Origin: CAWCDJ01 sp963796675
GTDB lineage: Bacteria; Acidobacteriota; Terriglobia; Bryobacterales; Bryobacteraceae
Length of the DNA: 64,000 nt
Assembly: GCA_963796675.1 (NCBI GenBank)
Contig: CAWCMS010000008.1
Span: 625,721 to 689,720, forward strand
Direction of reading: 5' to 3'
The notes beneath the pieces are model-generated. The model was not told the DNA's origin and did not search any database. It worked only from the letters and a program-made list of their open reading frames with translations. A program made the position numbers and the translations under genes. Shown in pieces: positions 1-9,559 of the stretch. How positions within the stretch are numbered: position 1 is the first letter of the stretch; every line of letters starts with the position of its first letter.

Positions 1-1
1 C

Positions 2-994
2 CAGGAGCCCGCACCGGGGGCAGCACCGGCGGGCATGGTCTGGATCCCGGGCGGCGAGTTTTCCATGGGCGCGCAGGAGTCGCAAAACATGGATGCCACC
101 GGCATGAAGGCCACCCTCGATTCGCGGCCCGTGCATCGCGTCTACGTGGACGGCTTCTTCATGGACCGCACGGACGTCACCAATCGAGAGTTTGCGCAGT
201 TTGTGAAGGCCACGAGCTATGTGACAATCGCGGAGCGAACGCCGCGCGCCGAAGACTTTCCGGGCGCGCCGCCGGAGAACCTGGTACCCGGATCGGTCGT
301 TTTTTCGCCGCCCAACCACCCGGTGCCGCTCGAGAATCATTTCGTCTGGTGGAGCTACATCCGCGGCGCGAACTGGCGGCATCCGCAAGGGCCGCACAGC
401 GACATTCGCAACCGGCCCGACTATCCAGTGGTCCACATCGCCTACGCGGATGCCGAGGCGTATGCGAAGTGGGCGGGGGAACGCCTGCCGACCGAGGCCG
501 AATGGGAGTTCGCGGCGCGCGGCGGACTCTCCGGCAAGCTCTACGTTTGGGGCGATGACTTCCGGCCCGACAGCCACTGGATGGCCAACACCTTCCAGGG
601 CCGTTTCCCTTCGACCGACACCGGCGAGGACGGCTACTCCGGCATCGCGCCGGTGGCGCAATTTCCGCCCAACGGTTACGGGCTCTACGATATGGCGGGG
701 AACGTCTGGCAGTGGACCGGTGACTGGTATCGCCCCGATTACTACCGTCAACTGGCCGATGCTGGGGGCGTCGCGCGGAACCCTCTGGGGCCCGATGCCG
801 CTTACGACCCTAGCGAACCCGGCCAGCCCAAAAAGGTGCAGCGCGGCGGCTCTTTCCTCTGCACCGACCAATACTGTTCGCGATATATGGTGGGGACGCG
901 CGGCAAAGGCGAAATCAGCACAGGCACCAACCATCTGGGCTTCCGCTGCGTGATGACCCGGGCACAATATCAGGTCGATCGGCAGCTTCGGTAA
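2..994 (+). CDS. Formylglycine-generating-enzyme (FGE/SUMF1) family protein, 5' end outside window
   Basis: FGE-family proteins oxidise a sulfatase active-site cysteine to formylglycine or act in related oxidative chemistry. The reading frame is open to the left edge, so the start probably lies upstream; the first internal ATG is at 35 and begins MVWIPGGEF, the usual opening of the domain. Family landmarks are RLPTEAEWEFAARGG, DMAGNVWQW and, near the C-terminus, RGGSFLC...YC followed by NHLGFRC. The two cysteines spaced LCxxxYC match the copper-binding catalytic pair of true FGE, so this is more likely an active enzyme than a structural relative. The fucosidase gene follows 47 bases downstream, which suggests (inference) a role in sulfated-glycan use; no sulfatase is visible in the window. 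Confidence 0.85.
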   Translation, partial: QEPAPGAAPAGMVWIPGGEFSMGAQESQNMDATGMKATLDSRPVHRVYVDGFFMDRTDVTNREFAQFVKATSYVTIAERTPRAEDFPGAPPENLVPGSVVFSPPNHPVPLENHFVWWSYIRGANWRHPQGPHSDIRNRPDYPVVHIAYADAEAYAKWAGERLPTEAEWEFAARGGLSGKLYVWGDDFRPDSHWMANTFQGRFPSTDTGEDGYSGIAPVAQFPPNGYGLYDMAGNVWQWTGDWYRPDYYRQLADAGGVARNPLGPDAAYDPSEPGQPKKVQRGGSFLCTDQYCSRYMVGTRGKGEISTGTNHLGFRCVMTRAQYQVDRQLR

Positions 995-1041
995 CCCTTC
1001 CGGGCGCGGCGCGCGGTGCGATACAGTTGAGGGCACCACGT

Positions 1042-3465
1042 ATGCTGACCCGCCGCGAATTCGCCGCCTCCGCAGCCGCGCTCTGCCTCGCGAAGGCCAA
1101 CCCGCAGGATACCGTCTCGGGCCCGATACTTCTCTGGTACAAGCAGCCCGCCGCGCGCTGGACCGATGCTTTACCGATCGGCAACGGACGGCTCGGCGCG
1201 ATGATTTTCGGCGGCATACTCGATGAGCGCATCCAGATGAATGAGGATACGCTCTGGTCGGGCAGTCCGCGGGAGTGGAACAATCCGGACGCAAAGCAGC
1301 ACCTGGCCGAGATCCGCCGGCTGGTGCTCGAAGAACAGGATTACGCAGGCGCGGACCGGGGCTGCAAACAGATGCAAGGTCCGTATAACGAATCGTACGA
1401 GCCTCTCGGCAATCTGCACATCGCATCCGAGCACTCCGCCGAAGTGGCGGACTACCGGCGCGAGCTCGATCTGGATGCGGCAGTGGCGCGAGTCACCTAC
1501 CGCATGGGCAAGGCGGAATACACCCGCGAGTATTTTGCGTCGGCCCCGGCGGAGGTGATGGCGGTCCGCTACACGACCACAGACCCCGACGGTTTGGCCC
1601 TTACTGTCTCGATCGATAGCCCCCTGCGGTCGACGTCCGAAGCCTCCGCGGATGGCGTGCTGCGGCTCATCGGGAAGGCGCCCGCACATGCCGATCCGAA
1701 CTACGTGCAATCGTCCGATCCGGTGCAGTATAGCGATGCCGAGGGCAAGGGTATGCGCTTCGAAGCGCGCGTGGAGGCGATCGCCGAAGGCGGCACGGTG
1801 ACGGCGGAATCGAACGGGCTGAAGATCCGCGGCGCGAAGGCGGTGACGTTGCTGATCGCGACGAAAACCGGCTATCAGGGCTACGATCGCGCCCCCGCCG
1901 GGACGGCCGCCGAGATCGCCGCAGCCTGCCACGACACTCTGGCCGCCGCGAAACGGCAGAGCTTCACAGTGTTGCGCGAGGCCCACACCGGCGACCACCG
2001 CCGCCTCTTCCGCCGCGTGTCGCTGGCACTGCCGGCGCGGGGCAATACCTTGCTCGATACGGCCGAGTGCCTCGCAGCGTTCGAGGCGAAACCCGACCCG
2101 TCGCTCGCCGCGCTCTATTTTCAGTACGGCCGCTACCTGCTGATCTCGAGCTCGCGGCCGGGCACGCAGCCAGCCAACCTGCAGGGCATCTGGAACGAAG
2201 AAGTGCGGCCACCCTGGAGTTCCAACTGGACGGTCAACATCAACACCCAGATGAATTACTGGCACGCCGAGACCTGCAATCTGGCGGAGTGCCACGAGCC
2301 CCTCTTCGACCTGCTCGACGGTCTGAGCAAGAACGGGGCGCGCACCGCCGCGGTCAATTACGGCTGCCGCGGATGGGTGTCGCACCACAACGTGGATCTC
2401 TGGCGGCAAACGGCGCCGGTAGGCGCGTACGGCCAGGGCTCGCCGACGTGGGCGAACTGGCAAATGAGCGGCCCCTGGTTCTGCGGCCACCTGTGGGAGC
2501 ACTACGCCTTTAGCCGCGACCGCGAATTCCTGAAGACGCGCGCCTACCCCATCATGAAATCGGCCGCCGAGTTTTGCCTGGACTGGCTGGTGGAGCGCAA
2601 AGACGGGCGGCTCACCACCTGCCCCTCGTTCTCGACCGAGAATAGCTTCCGCGGTCCCGACGGCCGCAATGCCCAGACCTCCGACGGTTGCACCATGGAC
2701 CTGGCGCTGATTTCCGAGCTGTTCACCAACTGCATGGAGGCGTCGCGCATTCTGGAGGTGGACGCGGAGTTCGCCGCGAGGCTCAAGGCGGCGCGCGAAC
2801 GCCTGGTGCCCTACCAGGTGGGCAAGCACGGCCAACTGCAGGAATGGTCGCACGATTTCGACGAGCCGGAACCCGGCCAGCGCCACATGTCCCACATGTA
2901 TCCGCTGTATCCAGGTAGTGAGATTACGCCGCGCCGTAAGCCGGAGCTGGCGAAGGCCGCGCGGGTTTCGCTCGAGCGGAGGCTGGCCGCGGGCGGCGCT
3001 TATACCGGCTGGAGCCGCGCCTGGGCCATCAACTTCTGGGCGAGGCTGCTCGATGGCGAAAAGGCGTGGAAATCGGTACGGATGCTGCTGCTGCATTCGA
3101 CCGGCCCCAATCTGTTCGATACGCACCCGTCCGGCAAGTCCTGGATCTTTCAGATCGACGGCAACTTCGGCGGCACGGCGGCCATCGCGGAGATGCTGCT
3201 GCAAAGCCACGACGACGCCATCGACTTCCTCCCCGCCCTGCCTGCGGCGTGGCCCGAAGGCCAGGTCAGAGGTCTGCGGGCGCGCGGCGGCGTCACGGTC
3301 GACCTGGTCTGGGCGGACGGCAGGGCCGTCGCCGCGACGCTCACCGGGAGCGTCCCGGGCGAGCACGTGCTGCGGGCTCCCCGCGGCCAGTCGATTTCGG
3401 GCGGCGGCGCGACGATGCGTATGCAGCTTCGCCGCGGCCAAACTTACCACGTAAAGTTCGCCTGA
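1042..3465 (+). CDS. GH95 family alpha-L-fucosidase, exported, intact copy
   Basis: About 807 residues, the normal size for glycoside hydrolase family 95, whose members are inverting alpha-1,2-L-fucosidases and some alpha-L-galactosidases. I chose the ATG at 1042 because GAGGG sits 8 bases upstream; a TTG at 1027 is in frame but less likely. The N-terminus (MLTRREFAAS then an Ala-rich stretch) looks like a Tat-type or short Sec signal. Family features are IGNGRLGAMIFGG early, NINTQMNYW around residue 399 (the Asn pair that activates water in GH95), LQEW with Glu at about 601 (general acid) and DGNFGGTA with Asp at about 706. A damaged second copy lies at 3743-3879 and 8066-9559. Confidence 0.9.
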   Translation: MLTRREFAASAAALCLAKANPQDTVSGPILLWYKQPAARWTDALPIGNGRLGAMIFGGILDERIQMNEDTLWSGSPREWNNPDAKQHLAEIRRLVLEEQDYAGADRGCKQMQGPYNESYEPLGNLHIASEHSAEVADYRRELDLDAAVARVTYRMGKAEYTREYFASAPAEVMAVRYTTTDPDGLALTVSIDSPLRSTSEASADGVLRLIGKAPAHADPNYVQSSDPVQYSDAEGKGMRFEARVEAIAEGGTVTAESNGLKIRGAKAVTLLIATKTGYQGYDRAPAGTAAEIAAACHDTLAAAKRQSFTVLREAHTGDHRRLFRRVSLALPARGNTLLDTAECLAAFEAKPDPSLAALYFQYGRYLLISSSRPGTQPANLQGIWNEEVRPPWSSNWTVNINTQMNYWHAETCNLAECHEPLFDLLDGLSKNGARTAAVNYGCRGWVSHHNVDLWRQTAPVGAYGQGSPTWANWQMSGPWFCGHLWEHYAFSRDREFLKTRAYPIMKSAAEFCLDWLVERKDGRLTTCPSFSTENSFRGPDGRNAQTSDGCTMDLALISELFTNCMEASRILEVDAEFAARLKAARERLVPYQVGKHGQLQEWSHDFDEPEPGQRHMSHMYPLYPGSEITPRRKPELAKAARVSLERRLAAGGAYTGWSRAWAINFWARLLDGEKAWKSVRMLLLHSTGPNLFDTHPSGKSWIFQIDGNFGGTAAIAEMLLQSHDDAIDFLPALPAAWPEGQVRGLRARGGVTVDLVWADGRAVAATLTGSVPGEHVLRAPRGQSISGGGATMRMQLRRGQTYHVKFA

Positions 3466-3746
3466 CGAGTATCCGGGCTCACCGACAAATTCCGCAGTCT
3501 CTGATTAAATTTCAGTAACCGAAGGGTGTGCCGTGAAACCGGGTAGGGATCGCTCCGTCTATCAAAACGACGCGCGAGTGCACGGCGGCAATGCGGACGA
3601 GCATTTGGGCCGCAGGGACGAACTACGCTCGCGGGGGTATATGGGGAGCCGCATGGCACAGACGGAGGGCAGGGCACTGCAGCCCAGAGTCAGCGGGCAG
3701 ACCATCATCGATGAGCTGACCCGCAATATGGAACTGGGACGGCTGG
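1273..3746 (+). repeat. Long direct repeat, copy A
   Basis: Most of the fucosidase gene from 1273, its downstream spacer and the first about 214 bases of an FHA gene recur at 8066-9840. By eye the matching parts are roughly 98-99% identical: 1273-1661 matches 8066-8454, and 2503-3746 matches 8597-9840. The stretch 1662-2502 is missing from copy B except for 2294-2435, which is present there in inverted orientation. Copy A ends abruptly at 3746, where the sequence switches to a different GH95 fragment. Confidence 0.9.
3533..3746 (+). pseudogene. Truncated 5' copy of the FHA-domain gene
   Basis: This is a near-identical copy of the first 214 bases of the FHA gene that starts at 9627, including its GTG start and the GAAGGG ribosome-binding site. 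Only about three differences are visible. The match stops at 3746 inside the sequence for 'NMELGRL', where the DNA switches to a fucosidase fragment. The frame then runs on meaninglessly to a stop near 3940. It encodes none of the FHA domain and is best read as a by-product of the duplication. Confidence 0.85.
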
Positions 3747-3879
3747 TACAAGCATCCCGCCACGCGCTGGACCGATGCCTTGCCCATCGGCAACGGACGG
3801 CTCGGCGCCATGATCTTCGGCGGTGTTCCAATCGAGCGCATCCAAATGAACGACGACACGCTCTGGTCGGGCTGTCCGC
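3743..3879 (+). pseudogene. Diverged GH95 N-terminal fragment
   Basis: The segment aligns without gaps to 1134-1270 of the intact fucosidase gene. It differs at about 20 of 133 positions, mostly silently, and still reads ALPIGNGRLGAMIFGG. This is far more divergence than the rest of copy B shows, so it probably comes from a paralogous GH95 gene. Its left edge shares CTGGTACAAGCA with the intact gene. Its right edge stops at the base equivalent to 1270, and copy B resumes at the equivalent of 1273 after the 4.2 kb islet, so the islet sits inside what was one fucosidase reading frame. Confidence 0.8.
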
Positions 3880-4145
3880 CCATATCGACAAGCATTTCAC
3901 GCTCGGAGCTAACTGGAATGCGATGCAATCCGACAAGTAGGCCAACTTGCCGGCTCCGGTCTTGATCGTATAAGAGATCATCGCGGCGCCGTGTGATGCG
4001 CCGCGGTACAAAACACGTCCGGCGGTATGCTTCGGACGGCCAATACGAGGCGTCGTCTTTCGTGGCACAATGCGAATGTTCGCCTTGGGTGGGCCTTAGA
4101 ACGGCCCACCAGAGACTGCCATCTTCGCTCGGCCTTCGTCTGTCC
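3880..4145. other. Left end of the AT-richer islet, no recognised gene
   Basis: This 266-base stretch separates the GH95 fragment from the beta-helix gene. A minus-strand frame of about 65 codons from near 4068 is plausible in composition but matches nothing I recognise and runs into the antisense of the fucosidase fragment. I see no terminal inverted repeat, transposase or integrase. Confidence 0.4.
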
Positions 4146-5441
4146 CTATTGAGTGCCATTGCACGTCGTGAAGTTACCTGGTGCGGAATTCGTAAGAGAC
4201 ACGGATGTGCCCGTATTGATATTGCCGCTGGAATTATCGTGCATACAGGAATTGTTGGTGAACCCCGTCCCTGTGACATAATTCAACTCGATCCCATAGC
4301 CAGTCGTGTACTTCACACATACGTCGCTGAACGTTGCAGACGCGGTGCCCGACCCCGTTCCATAGAACCAAATACCTCGCCATCCGGTCGTGGTCATGCA
4401 CTTATACGGATCCCCACCATTCCATGGATTCGAGCCGCTAAACGTTATGCTTGGAGAGTAGTCGGCATTCACTTCGATACCGACCGCATAATTATTCTGT
4501 ATCTGGTTGTTATATAGATACACATTACTCGCGCCACCTATTTCAATACCCTCTGCTGATTGGCTAGCAGGAACTGTGCAGCCACGGAACGTATACCCGC
4601 CGCCGGTATACAGATTCTCCGAGTCGATCCAGTTGGCTGCTACCTGTGCGGTATCACTAGCAGGATACAGGACCATCGTGCCGCCGCCTGACCCATCGCT
4701 CATCTCATACCGGTCATTATCCATCGTATTGCCGTACACATAATTGTGGTACCCACTAACAACCGTGAGGGCTGCCGTACCCTGATATTCAATATCGTTG
4801 TAGTAGGCGCCACTACTCTGGCCTTCGAGTAGAATGCCAGTGTATCGTGCACCAGTAGAGGACCCACCTGTTCCGGAGTTGCAATACTCGATGACAGACG
4901 CGGCCATACCGCTGGTAGTGCCATCCAACTCCACGCTCTGTGCTGGAGCGTTTTTGAAATCACACATATAGACAGTCACAATAGCGGCTGGCGGGTTGTT
5001 GTATTGTGTACCGCTATCTAACATCAGGTCGACATAGTTGCTCTGGCTCTCCGCGCAGAACGTTGAATTGCCAAGGTCACTCTGGACCTGCGCGCGGTTG
5101 CCGTCGAAGGTCAGGTATTCGATCGTAATACCTGATGGGCTATTTGCCGTACATCCATGGTAATTACATTCCTGGAGTTGCATGATATATGGTACGTTCG
5201 ATCCGGTTCGTTGCAGTACCGTCGGCGCGGTCGTGCTTCCCGTAATTGTAAGACCCGGAACGGTGATAAGCAACGGGCTGCTAACAGAAAACGTACCCGA
5301 TGTGAGAGGACACACGGTAGAGTATCCGACCAGCGTCCCCAGAAGGCAACTCCGGAAATCGGCAATATTCGTGATCGGCGTTTGAGCAAGGAGTATCGAC
5401 GGCCCAAAAAGGAAACATGATAGATAGAACCACTTTTTCAT
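4146..5441 (-). CDS. Secreted right-handed parallel beta-helix repeat protein
   Basis: A 431-residue protein with a clear Sec signal peptide (MKKWFYLSCFLFGPSILLAQ). The body is rich in Asn, Gly, Ser and Thr, with recurring blocks such as ITIEYLTFDGN, SVIEYCN, NVYLYNNQIQNN and GIELNYVTGT. That pattern is typical of right-handed parallel beta-helix folds such as pectate lyase-like or NosD-like proteins. No polysaccharide-lyase catalytic signature could be assigned, so the substrate is unknown. Its start overlaps the stop of the upstream gene by 4 bases (ATGA type), so the two are probably co-translated. Base composition is AT-richer than the surroundings, consistent with acquisition. Confidence 0.75.
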   Translation of the reverse strand: MKKWFYLSCFLFGPSILLAQTPITNIADFRSCLLGTLVGYSTVCPLTSGTFSVSSPLLITVPGLTITGSTTAPTVLQRTGSNVPYIMQLQECNYHGCTANSPSGITIEYLTFDGNRAQVQSDLGNSTFCAESQSNYVDLMLDSGTQYNNPPAAIVTVYMCDFKNAPAQSVELDGTTSGMAASVIEYCNSGTGGSSTGARYTGILLEGQSSGAYYNDIEYQGTAALTVVSGYHNYVYGNTMDNDRYEMSDGSGGGTMVLYPASDTAQVAANWIDSENLYTGGGYTFRGCTVPASQSAEGIEIGGASNVYLYNNQIQNNYAVGIEVNADYSPSITFSGSNPWNGGDPYKCMTTTGWRGIWFYGTGSGTASATFSDVCVKYTTGYGIELNYVTGTGFTNNSCMHDNSSGNINTGTSVSLTNSAPGNFTTCNGTQ

Positions 5442-6016
5442 TGTTGTCCTCCAGTAGACGCTAAATTAACCGGAACAACCTCAGCTGCTTGACGAAGTCG
5501 GGCTGCCGTTGCTGAGCTAACTGAGGCGAGGAACTGGCTTGCCATTGTGTCAATCGCCGTCGCTTGTTCAGCGCTTAAAGCGCGAAGAGCGGCGGCGTCA
5601 GAGTCCAAGAGAACGGGCTTGTTCTTAACAATAGACGCTGCCGACTGTCGAGTGCTTACGAGGACGCTTTGGAAGGATATGGCGATGGAATGCAAAGCTG
5701 CCGCTTCCTGTTCGCTGAGGCCGACTTTCGCCTTAAAGGTGTCTTCGAAGTGGGTCTTATATGTTGCAGCATAGTCTAAGTTCGCGATGGTGCGAAACGC
5801 GTATTCGAAGAACATATGCTGTTTTGTAGTGATAGTTTGTGTCGACTGGGCCATTGCAAGGGCCGGGCCGCATATCGCAAGCGTACCTGTTAGAAGTAAG
5901 CTACGATATCGAGACGCCTGCAATCTGCGATGGTTCTGCCGCACGGCTGGAGACCGCGCGCGCAGGCGGTCGGAGTTGCTGGATGATGCAATAACACGAT
6001 GTATGGTAGGCAGCAT
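5438..6016 (-). CDS. Hypothetical exported helical protein
   Basis: I do not recognise a family. From the ATG at 6016 it encodes about 192 residues. A basic stretch leads to a hydrophobic signal-like segment (YRSLLLTGTLAICG...AMAQ), then an Ala-rich, mostly helical mature region with KVGLSEQEAAALHSI and ALRALSAEQATAIDTM. The frame extends upstream to an ATG at 6229 that would overlap the preceding gene by 34 bases, so the start is uncertain. It lies between a GT-C-like membrane protein and the beta-helix protein and overlaps the latter by 4 bases, so the three probably form one operon. Confidence 0.6.
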   Translation of the reverse strand: MLPTIHRVIASSSNSDRLRARSPAVRQNHRRLQASRYRSLLLTGTLAICGPALAMAQSTQTITTKQHMFFEYAFRTIANLDYAATYKTHFEDTFKAKVGLSEQEAAALHSIAISFQSVLVSTRQSAASIVKNKPVLLDSDAAALRALSAEQATAIDTMASQFLASVSSATAARLRQAAEVVPVNLASTGGQQ

Positions 6017-6195
6017 AGGGTGACGGTACAGACGGCGGAGCCGAAAGTCAATATTGACTGCCGGCTGGTCCGTATCGAACAGCACATGCTTATGAATAAC
6101 CGCTCTCCAATCAGCATTACGAGAGACTACAATTTCTAACGTCTCGAACATCGTGACTGCGTACTGCGGAAATGTTCGAAAGACCGAACGCTTAA

Positions 6196-7764
6196 TCACC
6201 AGTATTGACTGGTTGGCAGTTGTAGGCATGATGGCACGGCATGAGGATCCAACGCGATTCCAGCATCCGTTAGAGTACTGTGATAGACCAGCACTAGGTG
6301 GTGCTGTTGTATAAACTGCTCGTCCTGCGGGTAGTAGATTACGTAGCCTTCTTTACCAGCGGGATATTGCGCGGTCTCTGGCGGAGCGTTTGGAATTTCG
6401 ATTATACTATCGCTCGCCGCAGCTTGGCGTCGGTAATAATTCAATACAGCTACATATCGCCAGTTTGAGGAGACACTCCGCAGGCCGCACTGCTGATTGT
6501 AACGGGCGAGCACGGAGTATAGCTTGTCAGCATCTGCGTCGAAGAGCCATTCATTGAAGTAGCTGATTCGAAGACAGCATAGGAAATAGAGCGATGCAAA
6601 GACCGCCGCCGCCATGAGACAGCGCCGTACCAACTCTGCCAGCTTCCATGTGAAAGGTATTGCGGCAGCACTACAGATGGTTAAGACAGCTAACGGCGCT
6701 AGAAATATTGCGGTTCGGCCAATTGGATAGAGAACGGCGAACACACGCCGAAGAACAATGTGACCCGCGATTGTAAGTGCCAATATTCCAACAAAGAAAG
6801 CAAGCAAACCGAGCTGGCGTACAGAGCCCTTAATCATTTTTCGAAGTCGAAGCCCCGCCAACAGTAGTGCGAGATCCACAGCAGACAGGGAGATCAAGGC
6901 CCAGATGGGCACTGCTCCAAGCAAGGTGAGAATGTTGACCAGCTGCGGATTTAACAAATAGGGATTTGGTCGCACCACAGATGCATCGATGACGCTCCGC
7001 AGTGCCGCCTTTAGTGCGGAGGCACCTGCTACCAATTCGCCTTGTGGCCAGTTGAGAAGTATCGGCCCCACAAAGAACCACGTGATGAAAGCACCGACCA
7101 ACGTCATGAGACCGAGGGTTCCCAGAATGCAACGGCGGCGCGCGCTTTCGTTGAGGTGATAGGCTCTCTCTAAGGTGACCCAAAGTGTGATTCCCAAGAA
7201 AGCCACACCATTTATAACGCCGAAAGCTAAATTACTGCAAAAGGAGAGGGCAAGTAAACCTGCCGCAAGAGCGGGAATGCGATAGGGATGGCCACGTCTC
7301 AACTCTTGGCGGTCTCGACAAATACATAGGGCTAGCGCCGATAACAGGAACCCAAGGGCCAGACTATAACCTCTGGCAGCCACAAGGTAGTCCATCACGA
7401 ACGGATTGAACACCATGAGAACAAAAGTGGTTAGGCGCATTATACCCTGCCTTGTGATGGCGCAAGCAAGGAAGACAGCAGCAACAATATAGAGGCAGGC
7501 GCCCGTTAATGCGGGCAGCCGCATGGTGATATTGTGCAATCCGAAGATCATAGTACAAAGGCGAATGAGCATCGAATTCAGAACATGGTTATTCGATGCT
7601 GCCTCCCAATGGGATGGGTTTGGGCGACCAACAAAAAACAGATATGTGTCGGCTTCATCTATCGTGATGGACTGGATACATGCTCGACATATGAGTAGGA
7701 CTAAGGCTAGGACGCTCAAGAAGGCCAACATGTATGACGAGTCTGACAGTTTGATCCTTTGCAT
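6196..7764 (-). CDS. Multi-spanning membrane protein, GT-C glycosyltransferase-like
   Basis: About 522 residues from the ATG at 7764; an in-frame GTG at 7845 would add 27. The first transmembrane segment is followed at once by ITIDEADTYL. This acidic pair at the start of the first periplasmic loop is typical of GT-C glycosyltransferases (PMT, ArnT and related families) that use polyprenyl-linked sugars. At least ten further hydrophobic segments follow, then a soluble C-terminal tail of about 110 residues with Cys, Tyr and Pro. Family assignment rests on topology and the acidic motif only. Its position with two exported proteins suggests envelope glycan or glycoprotein work. Codon use is AT-richer than in flanking genes. 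Confidence 0.6.
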   Translation of the reverse strand: MQRIKLSDSSYMLAFLSVLALVLLICRACIQSITIDEADTYLFFVGRPNPSHWEAASNNHVLNSMLIRLCTMIFGLHNITMRLPALTGACLYIVAAVFLACAITRQGIMRLTTFVLMVFNPFVMDYLVAARGYSLALGFLLSALALCICRDRQELRRGHPYRIPALAAGLLALSFCSNLAFGVINGVAFLGITLWVTLERAYHLNESARRRCILGTLGLMTLVGAFITWFFVGPILLNWPQGELVAGASALKAALRSVIDASVVRPNPYLLNPQLVNILTLLGAVPIWALISLSAVDLALLLAGLRLRKMIKGSVRQLGLLAFFVGILALTIAGHIVLRRVFAVLYPIGRTAIFLAPLAVLTICSAAAIPFTWKLAELVRRCLMAAAVFASLYFLCCLRISYFNEWLFDADADKLYSVLARYNQQCGLRSVSSNWRYVAVLNYYRRQAAASDSIIEIPNAPPETAQYPAGKEGYVIYYPQDEQFIQQHHLVLVYHSTLTDAGIALDPHAVPSCLQLPTSQYW

Positions 7765-7845
7765 TCGTGAACTTGATTGTACATCCGGAAATCGCTGTCT
7801 GTATAGGCGGCACCGGCGAAGGCAGAGTTCTGGAGTCCGATACAC

Positions 7846-8065
7846 TTCGTCCTAACCGTGCTGAACCAATCTGGAGATTAGGTAGCTCCAACGTCGAAGC
7901 GGGTGCGAGGGATTGTTCTGGCTGACCGAATCGAGGCTTTCAATTCCGCTTCGGGTTGGCCGCCAGAGGAGCCTGCGGCCGGAGCCAGTGCTGTCGAGTG
8001 ATCTGTTTGCAGGATGGGGCCGTCGGCCTAGAACAAGTGGAAACGGAGTGCCGCGTTTCAGAGGC
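7846..8065. other. Right end of the AT-richer islet, no gene seen
   Basis: These 220 bases lie between the start of the membrane-protein gene and the resumption of fucosidase sequence at 8066. Composition returns to GC-rich from about 7940. I see no inverted repeat matching the left edge, no integrase site and no convincing open frame. The promoter of the minus-strand islet operon should lie here, but no clear -35/-10 pair stands out. Confidence 0.4.
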
Positions 8066-9559
8066 GAGTGGAACAATCCGGACGCAATACAGCACCTGGC
8101 CGAGATCCGCCGGCTGGTGCTCGACGAGCAGGATTACGCAGGCGCGGACCGTGTCTGCAAACAGATGCAAGGTCCGTATAACGAATCGTACGAGCCTCTC
8201 GGCAATCTGCACATCGCATCCGAGCACTCCGCCGAAGTGGCGAACTACCGGCGCGAGCTCGATCTGGATGCGGCGGTGGCGCGAGTCACCTACCGCATGG
8301 GCAAGGCGGAATACACCCGCGAGTATTTTGCGTCGGCCCCGGCGGAGGTGATGGCGGTCCGCTACACGACCACAGACCCCGACGGTTTGGCCCTTACTGT
8401 CTCGATCGATAGCCCCCTGCGGTCGACGTCCGAAGCCTCCGCGGATGGCGTGCTTGGCCGTACGCGCCTACCGGCGCCGTTTGCCGCCAGAGATCCACGT
8501 TGTGGTGCGACACCCATCCGCGGCAGCCGTAATTGACTTCGGCGGTGCGCGCCCCGTTCTTGCTCAGACCGTCGAGCAGGTCAAAGAGCGGCTCGTTACG
8601 CCTTTAGCCGCAACCGCGAATTCCTGAAGACGCGCGCCTACCCCATCATGAAATCGGCCGCCGAGTTTTGCCTGGACTGGCTGGTGGAGCGCAAAGACGG
8701 GCGGCTCACCACCTGCCCCTCGTTCTCGACCGAGAACAGCTTCCGCGGTCCGGATGGCCGCAATGCCCAGACCTCCGACGGTTGCACCATGGACCTGGCG
8801 CTGATTTCCGAGCTGTTCACCAACTGCATGGAGGCGTCGCGCATTTTGGAGGTGGACGCGGAGTTCGCCGCGAGGCTCAAGGCGGCGCGCGAACGCCTGG
8901 TTCCCTACCAGGTGGGCAAGCACGGCCAACTGCAGGAATGGTCGCACGATTTCGACGAGCCGGAACCCGGCCAGCGCCACATGTCCCACATGTATCCGCT
9001 GTATCCAGGTAGTGAGATTACGCCGCGCCGTAAGCCGGAGCTGGCGAAGGCCGCGCGGGTTTCGCTCGAGCGGAGGCTGGCCGCGGGCGGCGCTTATACC
9101 GGCTGGAGCCGCGCCTGGGCCATCAACTTCTGGGCGAGGCTGCTCGATGGCGAAAAGGCGTGGGAATCGGTACGGATGCTGCTGCTGCATTCGACCGGCC
9201 CCAATCTGTTCGATACGCACCCGTCCGGCAAGTCCTGGATCTTTCAGATCGACGGCAACTTCGGCGGCACGGCGGCGATCGCCGAGATGCTGCTGCAAAG
9301 CCACGACGACGCCATCGACTTCCTCCCCGCCCTGCCTGCGGCGTGGCCCGAAGGCCAGGTCAGAGGTCTGCGGGCGCGCGGCGGCGTCACGGTCGACCTG
9401 GTCTGGGCGGACGGCAGGGCCGTCGCCGCGACGCTCACCGGGAGCGTCCCGGGCGAGCACGTGCTGCGGGCTCCCCGCGGCCAGTCGATTTCGGGCGGCG
9501 GCGCGACGATGCGTGTGCAGCTTCGCCGCGGCCAAACTTACCACGTAAAGTTCGCCTGA
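8066..9559 (+). pseudogene. Rearranged second copy of the GH95 fucosidase gene
   Basis: Copy B of the fucosidase. 8066-8454 equals 1273-1661. Then 8455-8596 is the reverse complement of 2294-2435. Then 8597-9559 equals 2503-3465. About 840 bases of the intact gene are replaced by a 142-base inverted piece, which destroys the reading frame and removes the NINTQMNYW catalytic region. A 303-codon frame from 8648 still encodes the C-terminal third with the general-acid Glu and the DGNFGG motif, but it cannot form a complete active site. The 5' part is missing or displaced to 3743-3879. Confidence 0.85.

Noticed and set aside
1171..3450. Very long minus-strand frame of about 759 codons opposite the fucosidase gene
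   Set aside because: It is antisense to a protein with clear GH95 motifs. Its own product is Arg/Gly/Ala-rich low-complexity sequence without any recognisable domain, as expected from a GC-rich shadow frame.
3562..4279. Minus-strand frames over the duplication junction that look like small genes
   Set aside because: They read through the antisense of the fucosidase and FHA fragments, so they are chance products of the rearrangement.
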